Shown one piece after another: positions 1-6,598 of a stretch of 25,474 nucleotides of DNA. The notes under the pieces are model-generated. The model did no database searches, was not told where the DNA came from, and saw nothing but the letters and a program-made list of their open reading frames with translations. This stretch comes from Bacillota bacterium (GTDB lineage: Bacteria; Bacillota; Clostridia; Oscillospirales; Ruminococcaceae): the NCBI GenBank assembly GCA_023458875.1, contig JAEWXO010000081.1:1-25474 (forward strand), read 5' to 3'. The position numbers and the translations under genes are program-made. Each line of letters begins with the position of its first letter. The first letter of the stretch is position 1.

Positions 1-1
1 G

Positions 2-52
2 TTTTTCGAAGCAATTCCAGATGCTCTAAAAGTCAAGTTAAAGGCTGCTTGA
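2..52 (+). CDS. Possible 3' end of an upstream gene (partial)
   Basis: The first 51 bases read as an open frame ending in TGA at 50-52, giving FFEAIPDALKVKLKAA. The composition is protein-like, but 16 residues are too few to assign a family. The gene would start outside the window. It could equally be chance. Confidence 0.25.
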   Translation, partial: FFEAIPDALKVKLKAA

Positions 53-149
53 TTTAGTTACTTATGCGGCAAATACTATTGAATTTTTAAGATGCACAGT
101 TATTTTTGATGTGCGAAGTTTGAGTTACTAACGAGAGGTGGGTATCCGT

Positions 150-530
150 ATGAAGAAAAAGTTGCTGTTCACAATAGTTCTGATGTTACCAATTGTAGCT
201 GTTTTTTCAGCCTGTGGTGATTCAGCATCAAATCAATCAGAAATTGAGTTTACGCAATCCGCAAATAGTTCAAGTGGTAGCTTTTGGGAATACAAATTAA
301 GCACAGATAACATTTTGGTGGAAATAGACTATTACACAAGCAAATTTCCTATTAATTTGGGTCCTGGATACAAGCAGCATTGGACTTTTGAAATCATTAA
401 CTCTGGTGAAGTAACAATAGAATGGCTTGCATATGAAGGGGATTCATATAAAGAAAGCACCTCATATAATATGACCTATGTGTTTGATGATGATGGAAAT
501 TACCACATCAAGTCTAATGAGACTTCCTGA
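150..530 (+). CDS. Small putative lipoprotein of unknown function
   Basis: A protein of 126 residues with a type II signal peptide: MKKK, a hydrophobic stretch, then a lipobox-like VFSAC, so it should be acylated at Cys22 and held on the outer face of the membrane. I chose the ATG at 150 because GAGAGGTGGG lies about 9 bases upstream; an in-frame GTG at 138 falls inside that ribosome binding site. The mature part starts with a Ser/Asn-rich linker, then a roughly 80-residue beta-rich domain with the segments FWEYKL, HWTFEIINSGEVTIEW and YNMTYVFDDDG. The pattern WTF-x(4)-SGEVTI recalls chagasin-type (I42) cysteine-protease inhibitor domains, but the NPTTG and RPW loops are not evident, so this is only an impression. 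It is followed by two terminators and stands alone. Confidence 0.65.
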   Translation: MKKKLLFTIVLMLPIVAVFSACGDSASNQSEIEFTQSANSSSGSFWEYKLSTDNILVEIDYYTSKFPINLGPGYKQHWTFEIINSGEVTIEWLAYEGDSYKESTSYNMTYVFDDDGNYHIKSNETS

Positions 531-583
531 TAAAACTTCTTGTACGTATTGTACAAATATATCAATCTCGCTTTAAATTTATC

Positions 584-629
584 ACGGCAGGCTTGTAGAC
601 TTTCTACATTGCTTGCCGTTCTTTTTTTA
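584..629 (+). terminator. Rho-independent terminator after the lipoprotein gene
   Basis: A long hairpin: ACGGCAGGCTTGTAGA pairs with TCTACATTGCTTGCCGT with a few mismatches, followed by TTCTTTTTTT. It lies 54 bases after the lipoprotein stop codon and fits a terminator for that gene. Confidence 0.8.
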
Positions 630-663
630 AGTTGCGCAGATTACGAAAATAGCTTTTTAGAAA

Positions 664-711
664 AGAGCATAACTCCAGATGATTTATTCATCTATGTTAT
701 GCTCTCTTTTT
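664..711 (+). terminator. Second strong hairpin with T-run, possibly bidirectional
   Basis: AGAGCATAAC (664-673) pairs with GTTATGCTCT (696-705), and inside it AGATGA (677-682) pairs with TCATCT (688-693) around a 5-base loop. The right arm runs into CTTTTTA. The other strand also has a T-rich tail, so it could stop transcription both ways. It is the last ordered structure before the mobile-element debris. Confidence 0.65.
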
Positions 712-779
712 ATGCCCACTTACAAATAGAACAACGCAAAATCGGCATTTGTTTGAGTTGTTAGAGTGTGAATATAATA

Positions 780-884
780 ACGCCCGTTTCAAACTCAATG
801 ACTGAGCTTTATACAATGCAGCGATACTTTCATTCGGATAAGCTCAAACAGATGGGATTTTCAAACTTTGACGCTTGGGCGTAA
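780..884 (+). pseudogene. Fragment of an ICE-type SNF2-like helicase/DNA methylase gene
   Basis: The frame encodes TPVSNSMTELYTMQRYF followed by HSDKLKQMGFSNFDAWA and then a stop created by the neighbouring IS element. The block TPVSNSMTELYTMQRY...FDAWASTFGE is a hallmark of the very large helicase/methylase proteins of conjugative transposons; TGTP..NS is the SNF2 motif III region. Only about 34 codons remain. The left edge at about 780 has no matching protein sequence upstream. The right edge at 880/881 coincides with the inverted repeat of the IS66-like element, exactly where STFGE would be expected. The fragment cannot be functional. Family assignment comes from motif recognition. Confidence 0.75.
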
Positions 885-890
885 GCGATA
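881..890 (+). repeat. IS66 terminal inverted repeat (tnpC-side end)
   Basis: GTAAGCGATA, followed by TATCC. It matches the other end of the element in inverted orientation. It marks the exact point where the helicase reading frame is broken. Confidence 0.8.
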
Positions 891-946
891 TATCCGTATA
901 CGCTGAAAAAAGCGAAAAACACCACCGGATGTAATTCGCTTATCAA

Positions 947-1498
947 TTATTTTACAGATTTATCCCCACAATATTCCGGAATCTTATCACTCCACGGTAA
1001 AACTGATTCAATCTGTTCTTCCGTTGGTTCTGCGCCGAACTTCGGAAGTTCTGAAAGCAGAAAAATCAAATAACCATATACATAAAGATTATTTATCTTG
1101 GCTGTTTCGATTATGCTGAATACACGTGCACTTGCATCTGCACCACGTTCAGTATCAGAAAAAAGAAAGTTTTGTCAAGCAATTACAAATGGTTTGACAG
1201 CTCGTTCGGCACGATTGTTTGTACTTTCTGATTTTCCACTGTCAACGAACAAGCTCAGCTGTTCTTTATGATTTAAGGCATAAGAAACTGCATCTTCCAG
1301 GCGAGAACCCGGCGCTGGATTAATTGTTTCAAGGTATGATCAAAACTTGTTAAGAATCGGTTTGATTTTTTCCTGACGATACTCTGATATTTTGTTTTCC
1401 AAAGAATTGCCTTCAAGAATTTGTTTATCTTCATCAAGCATTCTTGTTATTATCTGAAGACTTTCATATGCTATTCTCTCTGCACCATGATGCTGCAC
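947..1498 (-). pseudogene. IS66 transposase (TnpC/DDE type) C-terminal remnant
   Basis: The minus-strand frame ending at TAA (949-947) gives about 183 codons that fit the C-terminal part of IS66 transposases. It has the linker ILNKF*SYLETINPAPGSRLE, the conserved STNNRAERAVKPFVI block carrying the last acidic DDE residue, then LFSDTERGADASARVFSIIETAK and the IS66_C-type tail ending DKIPEYCGDKSVK. Two in-frame TGA codons interrupt it: complement of 1340-1342, where Trp is expected, and of 1175-1177, where Arg is expected (the usual text is IGRKN). The first two catalytic Asp residues are missing because the 5' part is deleted. TGA is a normal stop codon in neighbouring genes, so these are real nonsense mutations and the gene is dead. 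Confidence 0.85.
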
Positions 1499-1562
1499 TT
1501 TTTTCGCTGGATTCCTGATTAGAAATCAACTCTGGCCATTCGTCTGGTATTTTGCTTTCCAT
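1464..1562 (-). pseudogene. IS66 TnpA-like N-terminal remnant
   Basis: A minus-strand frame of 32 codons starts at ATG (1562-1560), with AAGGGG upstream, and reads MESKIPDEWPEL then SAASWCRENSI before a TGA. A Trp near the start and a W/F-C-R/K-E-x-x-I block are typical of the start of IS66 ORF1 (TnpA). The rest of tnpA is gone. The frame overlaps the tnpC remnant by about 35 bases, so the deletion junction lies near 1464-1500. Confidence 0.6.
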
Positions 1563-1647
1563 CTGATCTGCCCCTTTTTTATACCCGGATCATTTTCGTA
1601 CCATCAGTATAGCATAATTACGGGCTTTGTAGAAGTCGGGGGGCATG

Positions 1648-1657
1648 TATCGCTTAC
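1648..1657 (-). repeat. IS66 terminal inverted repeat (tnpA-side end)
   Basis: TATCGCTTAC on the plus strand, so GTAAGCGATA on the minus strand, followed by CATGCCCCCC, a typical IS66 end. The pab promoter starts about 30 bases beyond it. Confidence 0.8.
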
Positions 1658-1687
1658 TTTTATTTTATGTAATTTATTTTATTGGAC

Positions 1688-1715
1688 TTGACAATCTATT
1701 AAGATATGTTACAAT
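1688..1715 (+). promoter_or_regulatory. Promoter of the pab operon
   Basis: A perfect -35 TTGACA (1688-1693), a 16-base spacer and -10 TACAAT (1710-1715) preceded by TGT (extended -10). It lies 41 bases before the pabA start codon and outside the IS element. Confidence 0.75.
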
Positions 1716-1756
1716 AAAAAAGCCAATACTATTTATAGAAATCAAAGAGGAACAAA

Positions 1757-2365
1757 ATGTTTTTAATGATAGATAATTATGATTCATTCACTTTTAATCT
1801 TGTATCATATTTCAGAGAAATCGGTCAGGAAATCTTTGTAAAAAGAAACGATTGCATCACAACAGACGATATTCAAAGTATTAAAAAACTTGAAGGTATT
1901 ATTATTTCACCCGGACCTGGAATTCCGGAAAACGGGGGCGTATCACTTGAAATTCTGAATAAATTTTCTGGAGAAATTCCTGTTTTAGGAGTTTGTCTTG
2001 GTCATCAGATTATCGCTGTTAACTATGGGGCAAAGGTTATAAGAGGGGAATGTCCTATGCATGGAAAGGTTACGCAGATTGAACATAGAATCTGTCCGCT
2101 ATTTGACTGTATTCCTGAAAAAATACTTGTGACCAGATATCATTCGCTTGTTGTATCAGATGAAGATTTTCCTGATGTACTTAATATTGATGCCCGTGCT
2201 GACGATGGAGCAATAATGGCTGTTTCTCATAAAGAATATCCTGTTTTTGGTGTTCAGTATCATCTGGAAGCTGTTATGACAAAGTATGGACATGAAATTC
2301 TTAGAAACTTTACTAACATTGCAACGCAATGGAATAAAAATCACCGGGGATTATTAAATGCATAG
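1757..2365 (+). CDS. pabA: Aminodeoxychorismate synthase, glutaminase subunit (PabA/TrpG family)
   Basis: A class I glutamine amidotransferase of 202 residues that releases ammonia from glutamine and passes it to the PabB subunit to form 4-amino-4-deoxychorismate in the cytoplasm. Visible motifs: DNYDSFTFNL at the N-terminus, the oxyanion region SPGPG (51-55), the nucleophile in GVCLGHQ (Cys80), and the His/Glu pair in QYHLEA (His169, Glu171; most family members have HPES). An AGAGGA ribosome binding site lies 6 bases before the ATG. The stop overlaps the pabB start by 8 bases, suggesting translational coupling. PabA and TrpG cannot be told apart by sequence alone, and some bacteria share one; adjacency to pabB and pabC favours the folate role. 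Confidence 0.92.
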   Translation: MFLMIDNYDSFTFNLVSYFREIGQEIFVKRNDCITTDDIQSIKKLEGIIISPGPGIPENGGVSLEILNKFSGEIPVLGVCLGHQIIAVNYGAKVIRGECPMHGKVTQIEHRICPLFDCIPEKILVTRYHSLVVSDEDFPDVLNIDARADDGAIMAVSHKEYPVFGVQYHLEAVMTKYGHEILRNFTNIATQWNKNHRGLLNA

Positions 2366-3869
2366 TATTGTAAAACAAATCATAAATAATTCGTTCCTTA
2401 ACAAGAATAAAGACAGTATAAAACAAGAAAATCCGGAATTAATTTGTTCTGATGTGAACCTACATAGAACACTTTTGGATTGGCATGCTGTATTATGTAA
2501 GAACGGCGTTCAATGTGGTTTTTTGGATTCATCTTTAAAAAATGAAGAGGGGATGTATTCTATTCTTGGAGCGTGGTCTCATACAATTATTGAAGATAAA
2601 GACGGAAAAGTTAGAGTCAACGGGAAAGAAACCGAAAAAAGCGGGGAAAAAAGTTCGGATGTATTCTTAAATATTCTTGAAAAATATCTGAAAGAAAATG
2701 CTGTACAGAATCCAACAAAATCAATTTCATGGAAAAATGTCAGACTTCCTGTTACATTCGGAGGAATTGCTTATTTTACTTACGATTATGGTCGTGAATT
2801 TGAAAACATTTCCAGCCGCCACAATAAAAAAATTGATTTACCTGATGCACTTATCACATTTTATGATTTGTATCTTATTGAAGAAAACAAGACAGGTAAT
2901 TTATATTTTTGTACGGAAGAACGTCTGCACAGTTCTGAATGGTATATAAAACAGCTTGAAAAGTTTGCTGAAAATATTTCCGATGAACAGGAAGCATCAC
3001 ATGATAATGAAAAAACCGTTTTCAAAACAAATAAAGAAAAACATAATTTGCATATATATTCTGATTATGAAATGGAAGAATATTGCACAGCAGTAAGCAG
3101 AATGAAAGAATATATGTGCGCCGGTGATATTTATGTTGCAAATATGACAAGAAGAATTACGGTAGAAAGCAATGCACATCCAATGGATGTATTTCATTAT
3201 CTGCGTACAAAAAATCCGTCTCCGTTTGGTGCTTACTTAAGTTATGGAGATGTTAAGATTATCTGCGCATCTCCGGAAAGATTTTTTAAGTTAACTGACG
3301 GAAAAATTAAAACCAGACCAATCAAAGGAACACGTAAAAGGGGAGATACACCTAAGGAAGATGCCAAACTCCGAAAAGAGCTTGAAAACTCTGAAAAAGA
3401 TAAAAGCGAGCTTTTAATGATTGTAGATCTTGAACGAAATGATTTGAATCGTGTATGTAAACCAGGCAGCGTCAAAGTTACCGAGATGTATAAAATAGAG
3501 GAATATGCTACAGTTTTTCACCTTGTTTCAGAAATAACAGGAGAACTTGAATACGGTAAAAATATTACTGACATTATACGCTGTGCATTTCCGGGAGGAT
3601 CAATAACAGGGACACCAAAAATTCGCTGTATGGAGATAATAGATGAACTTGAAAACTCATCAAGAGGACTCTATACAGGCTCAATTGGCTATATTTCCAT
3701 GGACGGAGACTGTGACTTGAATATTGTAATACGAACAGCAATTTATCAGGACGGCATATACTATATTGGTACCGGCGGAGGTATTACATATGAGTCAGAT
3801 GAAAACTTTGAATATGAAGAAACTAGCCAAAAGTCAATAGCTTTAATTGACGCTATAGTAAAAAGTTAG
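2358..3869 (+). CDS. pabB: Aminodeoxychorismate synthase component I
   Basis: A 503-residue chorismate-binding enzyme that aminates chorismate to 4-amino-4-deoxychorismate with ammonia from PabA. The N-terminal ~220 residues form the TrpE/PabB-type substrate-channel domain; the C-terminal ~260 residues are the catalytic chorismate-binding domain. PIKGTRKRG (from 321) is diagnostic: Lys323 is the nucleophilic lysine of aminodeoxychorismate synthases, whereas anthranilate synthases have Ala (PIAGT). Also seen are LLMIVDLERNDL, FPGGSITGTPK and the C-terminal GTGGGITYESD with EYEET. The length is slightly above E. coli PabB because of a linker near 205-235 rich in Glu, Lys and Asn. The start ATG overlaps the pabA end. 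pabC follows after 16 bases. Confidence 0.93.
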   Translation: MHSIVKQIINNSFLNKNKDSIKQENPELICSDVNLHRTLLDWHAVLCKNGVQCGFLDSSLKNEEGMYSILGAWSHTIIEDKDGKVRVNGKETEKSGEKSSDVFLNILEKYLKENAVQNPTKSISWKNVRLPVTFGGIAYFTYDYGREFENISSRHNKKIDLPDALITFYDLYLIEENKTGNLYFCTEERLHSSEWYIKQLEKFAENISDEQEASHDNEKTVFKTNKEKHNLHIYSDYEMEEYCTAVSRMKEYMCAGDIYVANMTRRITVESNAHPMDVFHYLRTKNPSPFGAYLSYGDVKIICASPERFFKLTDGKIKTRPIKGTRKRGDTPKEDAKLRKELENSEKDKSELLMIVDLERNDLNRVCKPGSVKVTEMYKIEEYATVFHLVSEITGELEYGKNITDIIRCAFPGGSITGTPKIRCMEIIDELENSSRGLYTGSIGYISMDGDCDLNIVIRTAIYQDGIYYIGTGGGITYESDENFEYEETSQKSIALIDAIVKS

Positions 3870-3885
3870 ATGGCAGGTGATTAAT

Positions 3886-4752
3886 GTGGCTGATTCAGAT
3901 GTTAAACATGACAGTGCTTCAAAGGCAGAATTAATAAAGGTAAATAATATATATATTCCTGATGAGGGATATTATTTCGGAAATGGAGTTTTTGAAACTA
4001 TTCGTGTTTTGAATGGAGCCCCGCTATTTCTTATGCGTCATATAATGCGTATGACAAACAGTGCAACTGAACTTGGATTTATAAATGACTGTGAGAGACT
4101 GGCTTTCAGTGAAGAATTAAAAATCAAGCTTGAATCTTATCTTGAAAAGCTGATAAAATCAAGTGAAATTCCGAAAGATGCTGTATTTAAAGCTGCATTT
4201 TCCTGTGGTAACTTATATCTTAGTTTCAGGGAAAATACTTATAAAACCTCAGATTATGATAAAGGTTTTTCGTTGGATTATAGTAAAGTTCTTCGCAATG
4301 AGACTTCTCCTTTTACGTATCATAAAACTTTAAATTATGGCGATAACATACGGGAAAAGAGACTTGCACATAAGAATGGTTTTGATGAACCCGTTTTTCT
4401 AAATACTAAAGGAGAATTGACAGAAGGTGCGACTACTAACCTCTTTCTTGTAAAAGAAAATATAATCTATACTCCTTCTGTTTCATCAGGTCTGCTTGCA
4501 GGAACAATCAGAGGAGAAATAATTGATTATTTTTCAGACAAAAACAAGAAGGTCAGAAATAAGCGTAAAGATAAATTAGCAGATTTAAAAGTAAAGGAAA
4601 CAATATTGTATACGGAAGACATTGAAAAATCAAGTCAGATGTTTGTTACAAATTCACTTCTTGGTGTAATGCCAGTCAATCGCTGTGGGAAAAGAGAATT
4701 TGACATTAAAACTGATTTTATAAATTTAATGATGCAAATTTTCAACTATTAA
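3886..4752 (+). CDS. pabC: Aminodeoxychorismate lyase (class IV PLP enzyme)
   Basis: A 288-residue fold-type IV PLP enzyme that splits 4-amino-4-deoxychorismate into p-aminobenzoate and pyruvate, the last step of the PABA branch of folate synthesis. Visible motifs: YYFGNGVFETIRV (29-41) near the start, FTYHKTLNYGDN with the likely PLP-binding Lys147, and EGATTNLFLV followed by a SGLLAGTIRG phosphate-binding segment. I place the start at GTG 3886 because AGGTGA (3875-3880) sits 5 bases before it; the in-frame GTG at 3877 lies inside that Shine-Dalgarno. Branched-chain or D-amino-acid aminotransferases share this fold, but the pabA-pabB context decides. The gene ends only 10 bases before the integrase remnant begins. 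Confidence 0.88.
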   Translation: MADSDVKHDSASKAELIKVNNIYIPDEGYYFGNGVFETIRVLNGAPLFLMRHIMRMTNSATELGFINDCERLAFSEELKIKLESYLEKLIKSSEIPKDAVFKAAFSCGNLYLSFRENTYKTSDYDKGFSLDYSKVLRNETSPFTYHKTLNYGDNIREKRLAHKNGFDEPVFLNTKGELTEGATTNLFLVKENIIYTPSVSSGLLAGTIRGEIIDYFSDKNKKVRNKRKDKLADLKVKETILYTEDIEKSSQMFVTNSLLGVMPVNRCGKREFDIKTDFINLMMQIFNY

Positions 4753-4762
4753 GGTGACTATA

Positions 4763-5842
4763 ATGAAATGTATAGGTAAGATACAGCCGCATCATCTGAA
4801 TGAATTATATGCTTCACTTATGGGAAGAAGTATTATGTCAAACGAAGCAGTAACACCAAAAGTAGATTTTAGAGAGTACATTCTCGTTCACGATGGAAAG
4901 AAATGCAAACACGAACGTATGAAACAGAAGGAACTTTCAGAAAAATCAGGTGTATCATTAACAACAATTAAAGTTTTGCTAAAAGGTAATGCAATCAGCG
5001 TGAAATGTGCAAAAAAAAAATTCCGAAGTATTGGAACTTGACTATAACAAAGTTTTTAAGTGTGTAATCAGAAACAAAATGACAGCGTCTTCTGTCAAGA
5101 GATACCACTCAATGATTTCAGGTATATTTCACCACGCTGTATTGCAGAACATTATTACTGTAAATCCTTGTACAAGAGTAAGACCGCCAAAGCATAGAAA
5201 AAAAGAAGCGGAATATCTGGACGAAGATAGTGCAATGGAGCTTTTTGAAAAACTTGAAACAGCACCTGAACCATACAGAACAGCAACACGTCTTTGTATG
5301 TTTATGGGATTCAGACGAGGCGAGATATGCGGCTTAAACTGGGATGACGTTGATTTTGAGCATTCAATGATTTCTGTGAGAAAAAATATTATTTACAGCA
5401 GAAAAGAAGGCTTGTATGAGGATACTCCTAAAACAAGCAGCTCTGAACGAGATATTAAAATGTCTGACTGCGTGATAGAAATGCTTAAAGAGTAAAAAAA
5501 TGGCAGGAATCATACAAGCAGGAAATAGGCAGCAAGTGGCAGGACACAGGGAAATTGTTTACCAATGCCTGCGGCGGCTGGCTCAGACCTGACAGTTACG
5601 GAAAATGGTTTTCAAAATTCTGTAAAGAAAATGGATTTGAAAATGTTCATCTTCATACTCTCAGGCATACATCAGCAACGCTTATGATAATGAACGGAAT
5701 ACCTCTCAGAGTAGTTTCAAGCCGTCTTGGACACAACAGCACTTCTGTAACAAATGATATTTATACTCACGTTATCAGACGTGCAGATGAGCTTGCAGCG
5801 GAAGCTCTTGAGGATGTATTTTTCAAGAAAAGTGCAGTATAA
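4763..5842 (+). pseudogene. Tyrosine recombinase/integrase of an ICE, 5'-truncated and frameshifted
   Basis: Three consecutive frames form one integrase of the type found in clostridial conjugative elements. Frame 1 (4763-about 5020) has the core-binding start IQPHHLNELYASLM and an inserted Cro/C1-type helix-turn-helix (QKELSEKSGVSLTTIKVLLKG). Frame 2 (about 5011-5495) completes it with SSVKRYHSMISGIFHHAV, then the catalytic start GFRRGEICGLNWDDVD (first Arg). Frame 3 (about 5500-5842) has HTLRHTSATLM, LGHNSTSVT and DIYTHV (His, Arg, His, nucleophilic Tyr). The first break is at a run of ten A (5011-5020), one A too many; the second is at TAAAAAAA (5494-5501), one base too few, creating a stop. 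The usual N-terminal arm-binding domain is missing. All catalytic residues survive, so decay is recent or these are homopolymer sequencing errors. The gene faces the 3' end of tRNA-Thr. Confidence 0.87.
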
Positions 5843-5858
5843 TCTATATTAATAACTG

Positions 5859-5895
5859 ACGGGAGAATCTTCGGATTTTCCCGTTTTATTTTTAT
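5859..5895 (+). terminator. Rho-independent terminator after the integrase remnant
   Basis: ACGGGAGAATC (5859-5869), a TTCG tetraloop, then GATTTTCCCGT (5874-5884), giving 11 pairs with one G-T, followed by TTTATTTTTATTT. It lies 17 bases after the integrase stop codon. Confidence 0.85.
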
Positions 5896-5896
5896 T

Positions 5897-5999
5897 TAAA
5901 CGCCAATAAATAAACGCCAAATAAACGCCAAACGCCTGTTTGAGCATTCAGCTATGCGTACATCAAAGTCTGATTTTATGGTGTTTACATAAACGCCAA
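5897..5999 (+). repeat. Direct repeats TAAACGCCAA between integrase and tRNA
   Basis: Four exact copies of TAAACGCCAA lie at 5897-5906, 5911-5920, 5922-5931 and 5990-5999, and a shortened AAACGCC lies at 5930-5936. All have the same orientation. Short direct repeats between an integrase gene and its tRNA target are the usual form of arm-type integrase or excisionase binding sites in attL/attP regions. That role is inferred from position; the repeats themselves are plainly visible. Confidence 0.7.
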
Positions 6000-6027
6000 A
6001 AGCATTTTTAACTTGAAATATGATTGT

Positions 6028-6065
6028 AAAAAAAATAACTACGCAGTCGATAAACTGCGTAGTTA
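6028..6065 (-). terminator. Terminator of the tRNA-Thr transcript
   Basis: A perfect 12-bp inverted repeat, TAACTACGCAGT (6036-6047) and ACTGCGTAGTTA (6054-6065), with a 6-base loop. On the minus strand it is followed directly by eight T (A-run at 6028-6035). It lies 11 bases beyond the CCA end of tRNA-Thr. Confidence 0.9.
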
Positions 6066-6076
6066 TGCGGTTTTAC

Positions 6077-6152
6077 TGGAGCTTGTGACGGGACTCGAAC
6101 CTGCGACCTGCGCATTACGAATGCGCTGCACTACCAGCTGTGCTACACAAGC
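6077..6152 (-). tRNA. tRNA-Thr, anticodon CGT
   Basis: On the minus strand a full cloverleaf reads: acceptor GCTTGTG/CACAAGC, D arm GCAC...GTGC, anticodon arm GCGCA-TTCGTAA-TGCGC with anticodon CGT (reads ACG, Thr), T arm GCAGG-TTCGAGT-CCCGT, discriminator T and an encoded CCA (6079-6077). The T stem has an A-C mismatch at pair 51-63 and a G-T at 49-65, so the 5' and 3' halves of that stem do not match perfectly. Since the 3' end faces an integrase remnant, the 3' portion may have been replaced by an integrated element. It is probably transcribed from the minus-strand promoter at 6284-6312. Confidence 0.9.
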
Positions 6153-6175
6153 AAATATAAATTTTTAGGGGAAAA

Positions 6176-6221
6176 CCTGCTCATTACGAATGAGCTGCAA
6201 TACCAACTGTGCTACACAAGC
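6176..6221 (-). pseudogene. Truncated second tRNA-Thr(CGT), 5' 46 nucleotides only
   Basis: The minus strand from 6221 repeats the acceptor 5' strand, D arm and anticodon arm of the neighbouring tRNA-Thr with four substitutions, then stops after the CAGG of the variable loop; the T arm and 3' acceptor strand are missing. The anticodon stem is GCTCA/TGAGC against GCGCA/TGCGC in the intact gene: two changes that keep a base pair, so this copy was once under selection as a tRNA. The D stem now has a mismatch. It lies 23 bases upstream of the intact tRNA in the same transcript direction. Confidence 0.8.
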
Positions 6222-6283
6222 AAAAATAAACATTCAGTAAAATAACATTGATAATATTATTTTTCAACACGGATATATCTGAT

Positions 6284-6312
6284 ATTTTATCACAAATGAA
6301 CACAAACGTCAA
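6284..6312 (-). promoter_or_regulatory. Promoter for the tRNA-Thr unit (minus strand)
   Basis: On the minus strand: -35 TTGACG (6312-6307), a 17-base spacer and -10 TAAAAT (6289-6284). It points toward the truncated and intact tRNA-Thr copies about 60 bases downstream. The same -10 is used by the tRNA cluster promoter at 23890. Confidence 0.7.
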
Positions 6313-6370
6313 TACCTGTATATATAAAAAAATAATTTTAATAAATTTTTTTGAAATTCGAAATTTGAAA

Positions 6371-6399
6371 TTGTAATTTGAAAAATTATGTGCTATAAT
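6371..6399 (+). promoter_or_regulatory. Promoter for the gene at 6599
   Basis: -35-like TTGTAA (6371-6376), a 17-base spacer and a perfect extended -10 (TGC then TATAAT at 6394-6399). It leaves an untranslated leader of nearly 200 bases before the start codon at 6599. I see no clear riboswitch or T-box in that leader. Confidence 0.65.
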
Positions 6400-6598
6400 G
6401 ATAAATATACGTTTTTAATCAGAAAGAGAAACGGTTTTATTCATTTATGTTTTACATTATTAATCCGGAATTGCATTTGATATCGTCCCGGTATAATACG
6501 ATTTTTTATTAAGTAATTTAGCGTTTGCTGATAAGTTTAAGCTGCAGACTTCTACGCTTTCAGAGATTTATAAAAAATTAAGGAGAGAGGATTTTTTT

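Larger units (their letters stand above)
881..1657 (-). mobile_element. Internally deleted IS66-family insertion sequence
   Basis: The ends are inverted repeats: GTAAGCGATA at 881-890 and its complement TATCGCTTAC at 1648-1657, with similarity reaching about 15 bases. GTAAGCG termini are typical of the IS66 family. Read on the minus strand, the element has the start of a TnpA-like frame and the C-terminal part of the large transposase (TnpC); tnpB and most of tnpC are missing. At 777 bp it is about a third of the usual ~2.5 kb. The left flanking octamer is GCTTGGGC and the right one TTTTATTT, so the 8-bp target duplication typical of IS66 is absent and one flank was probably lost after insertion. 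It lies between the helicase fragment and the pab promoter. Confidence 0.85.

Noticed and set aside
540..764. Open frame of 74 codons after the lipoprotein gene
   Set aside because: It runs straight through two terminator hairpins, has no ribosome binding site and no protein-like pattern.
1175..1342. Two in-frame TGA codons in the IS66 transposase read as Trp or selenocysteine
   Set aside because: TGA ends normal genes in this window, one TGA replaces Arg rather than Trp, and the gene lacks its 5' two thirds; ordinary decay explains it.
873..1665. Target-site duplication of the IS66 element
   Set aside because: The flanking octamers GCTTGGGC and TTTTATTT do not match.
5011..5020. Programmed frameshift at the ten-A run of the integrase
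   Set aside because: A second, unrelated frameshift and a missing N-terminus make simple pseudogenisation or sequence error more likely.
5897..5999. TAAACGCCAA repeats as a CRISPR-like array
   Set aside because: Units are only 10 bases with spacers of 1-58 bases, and no cas genes are present.
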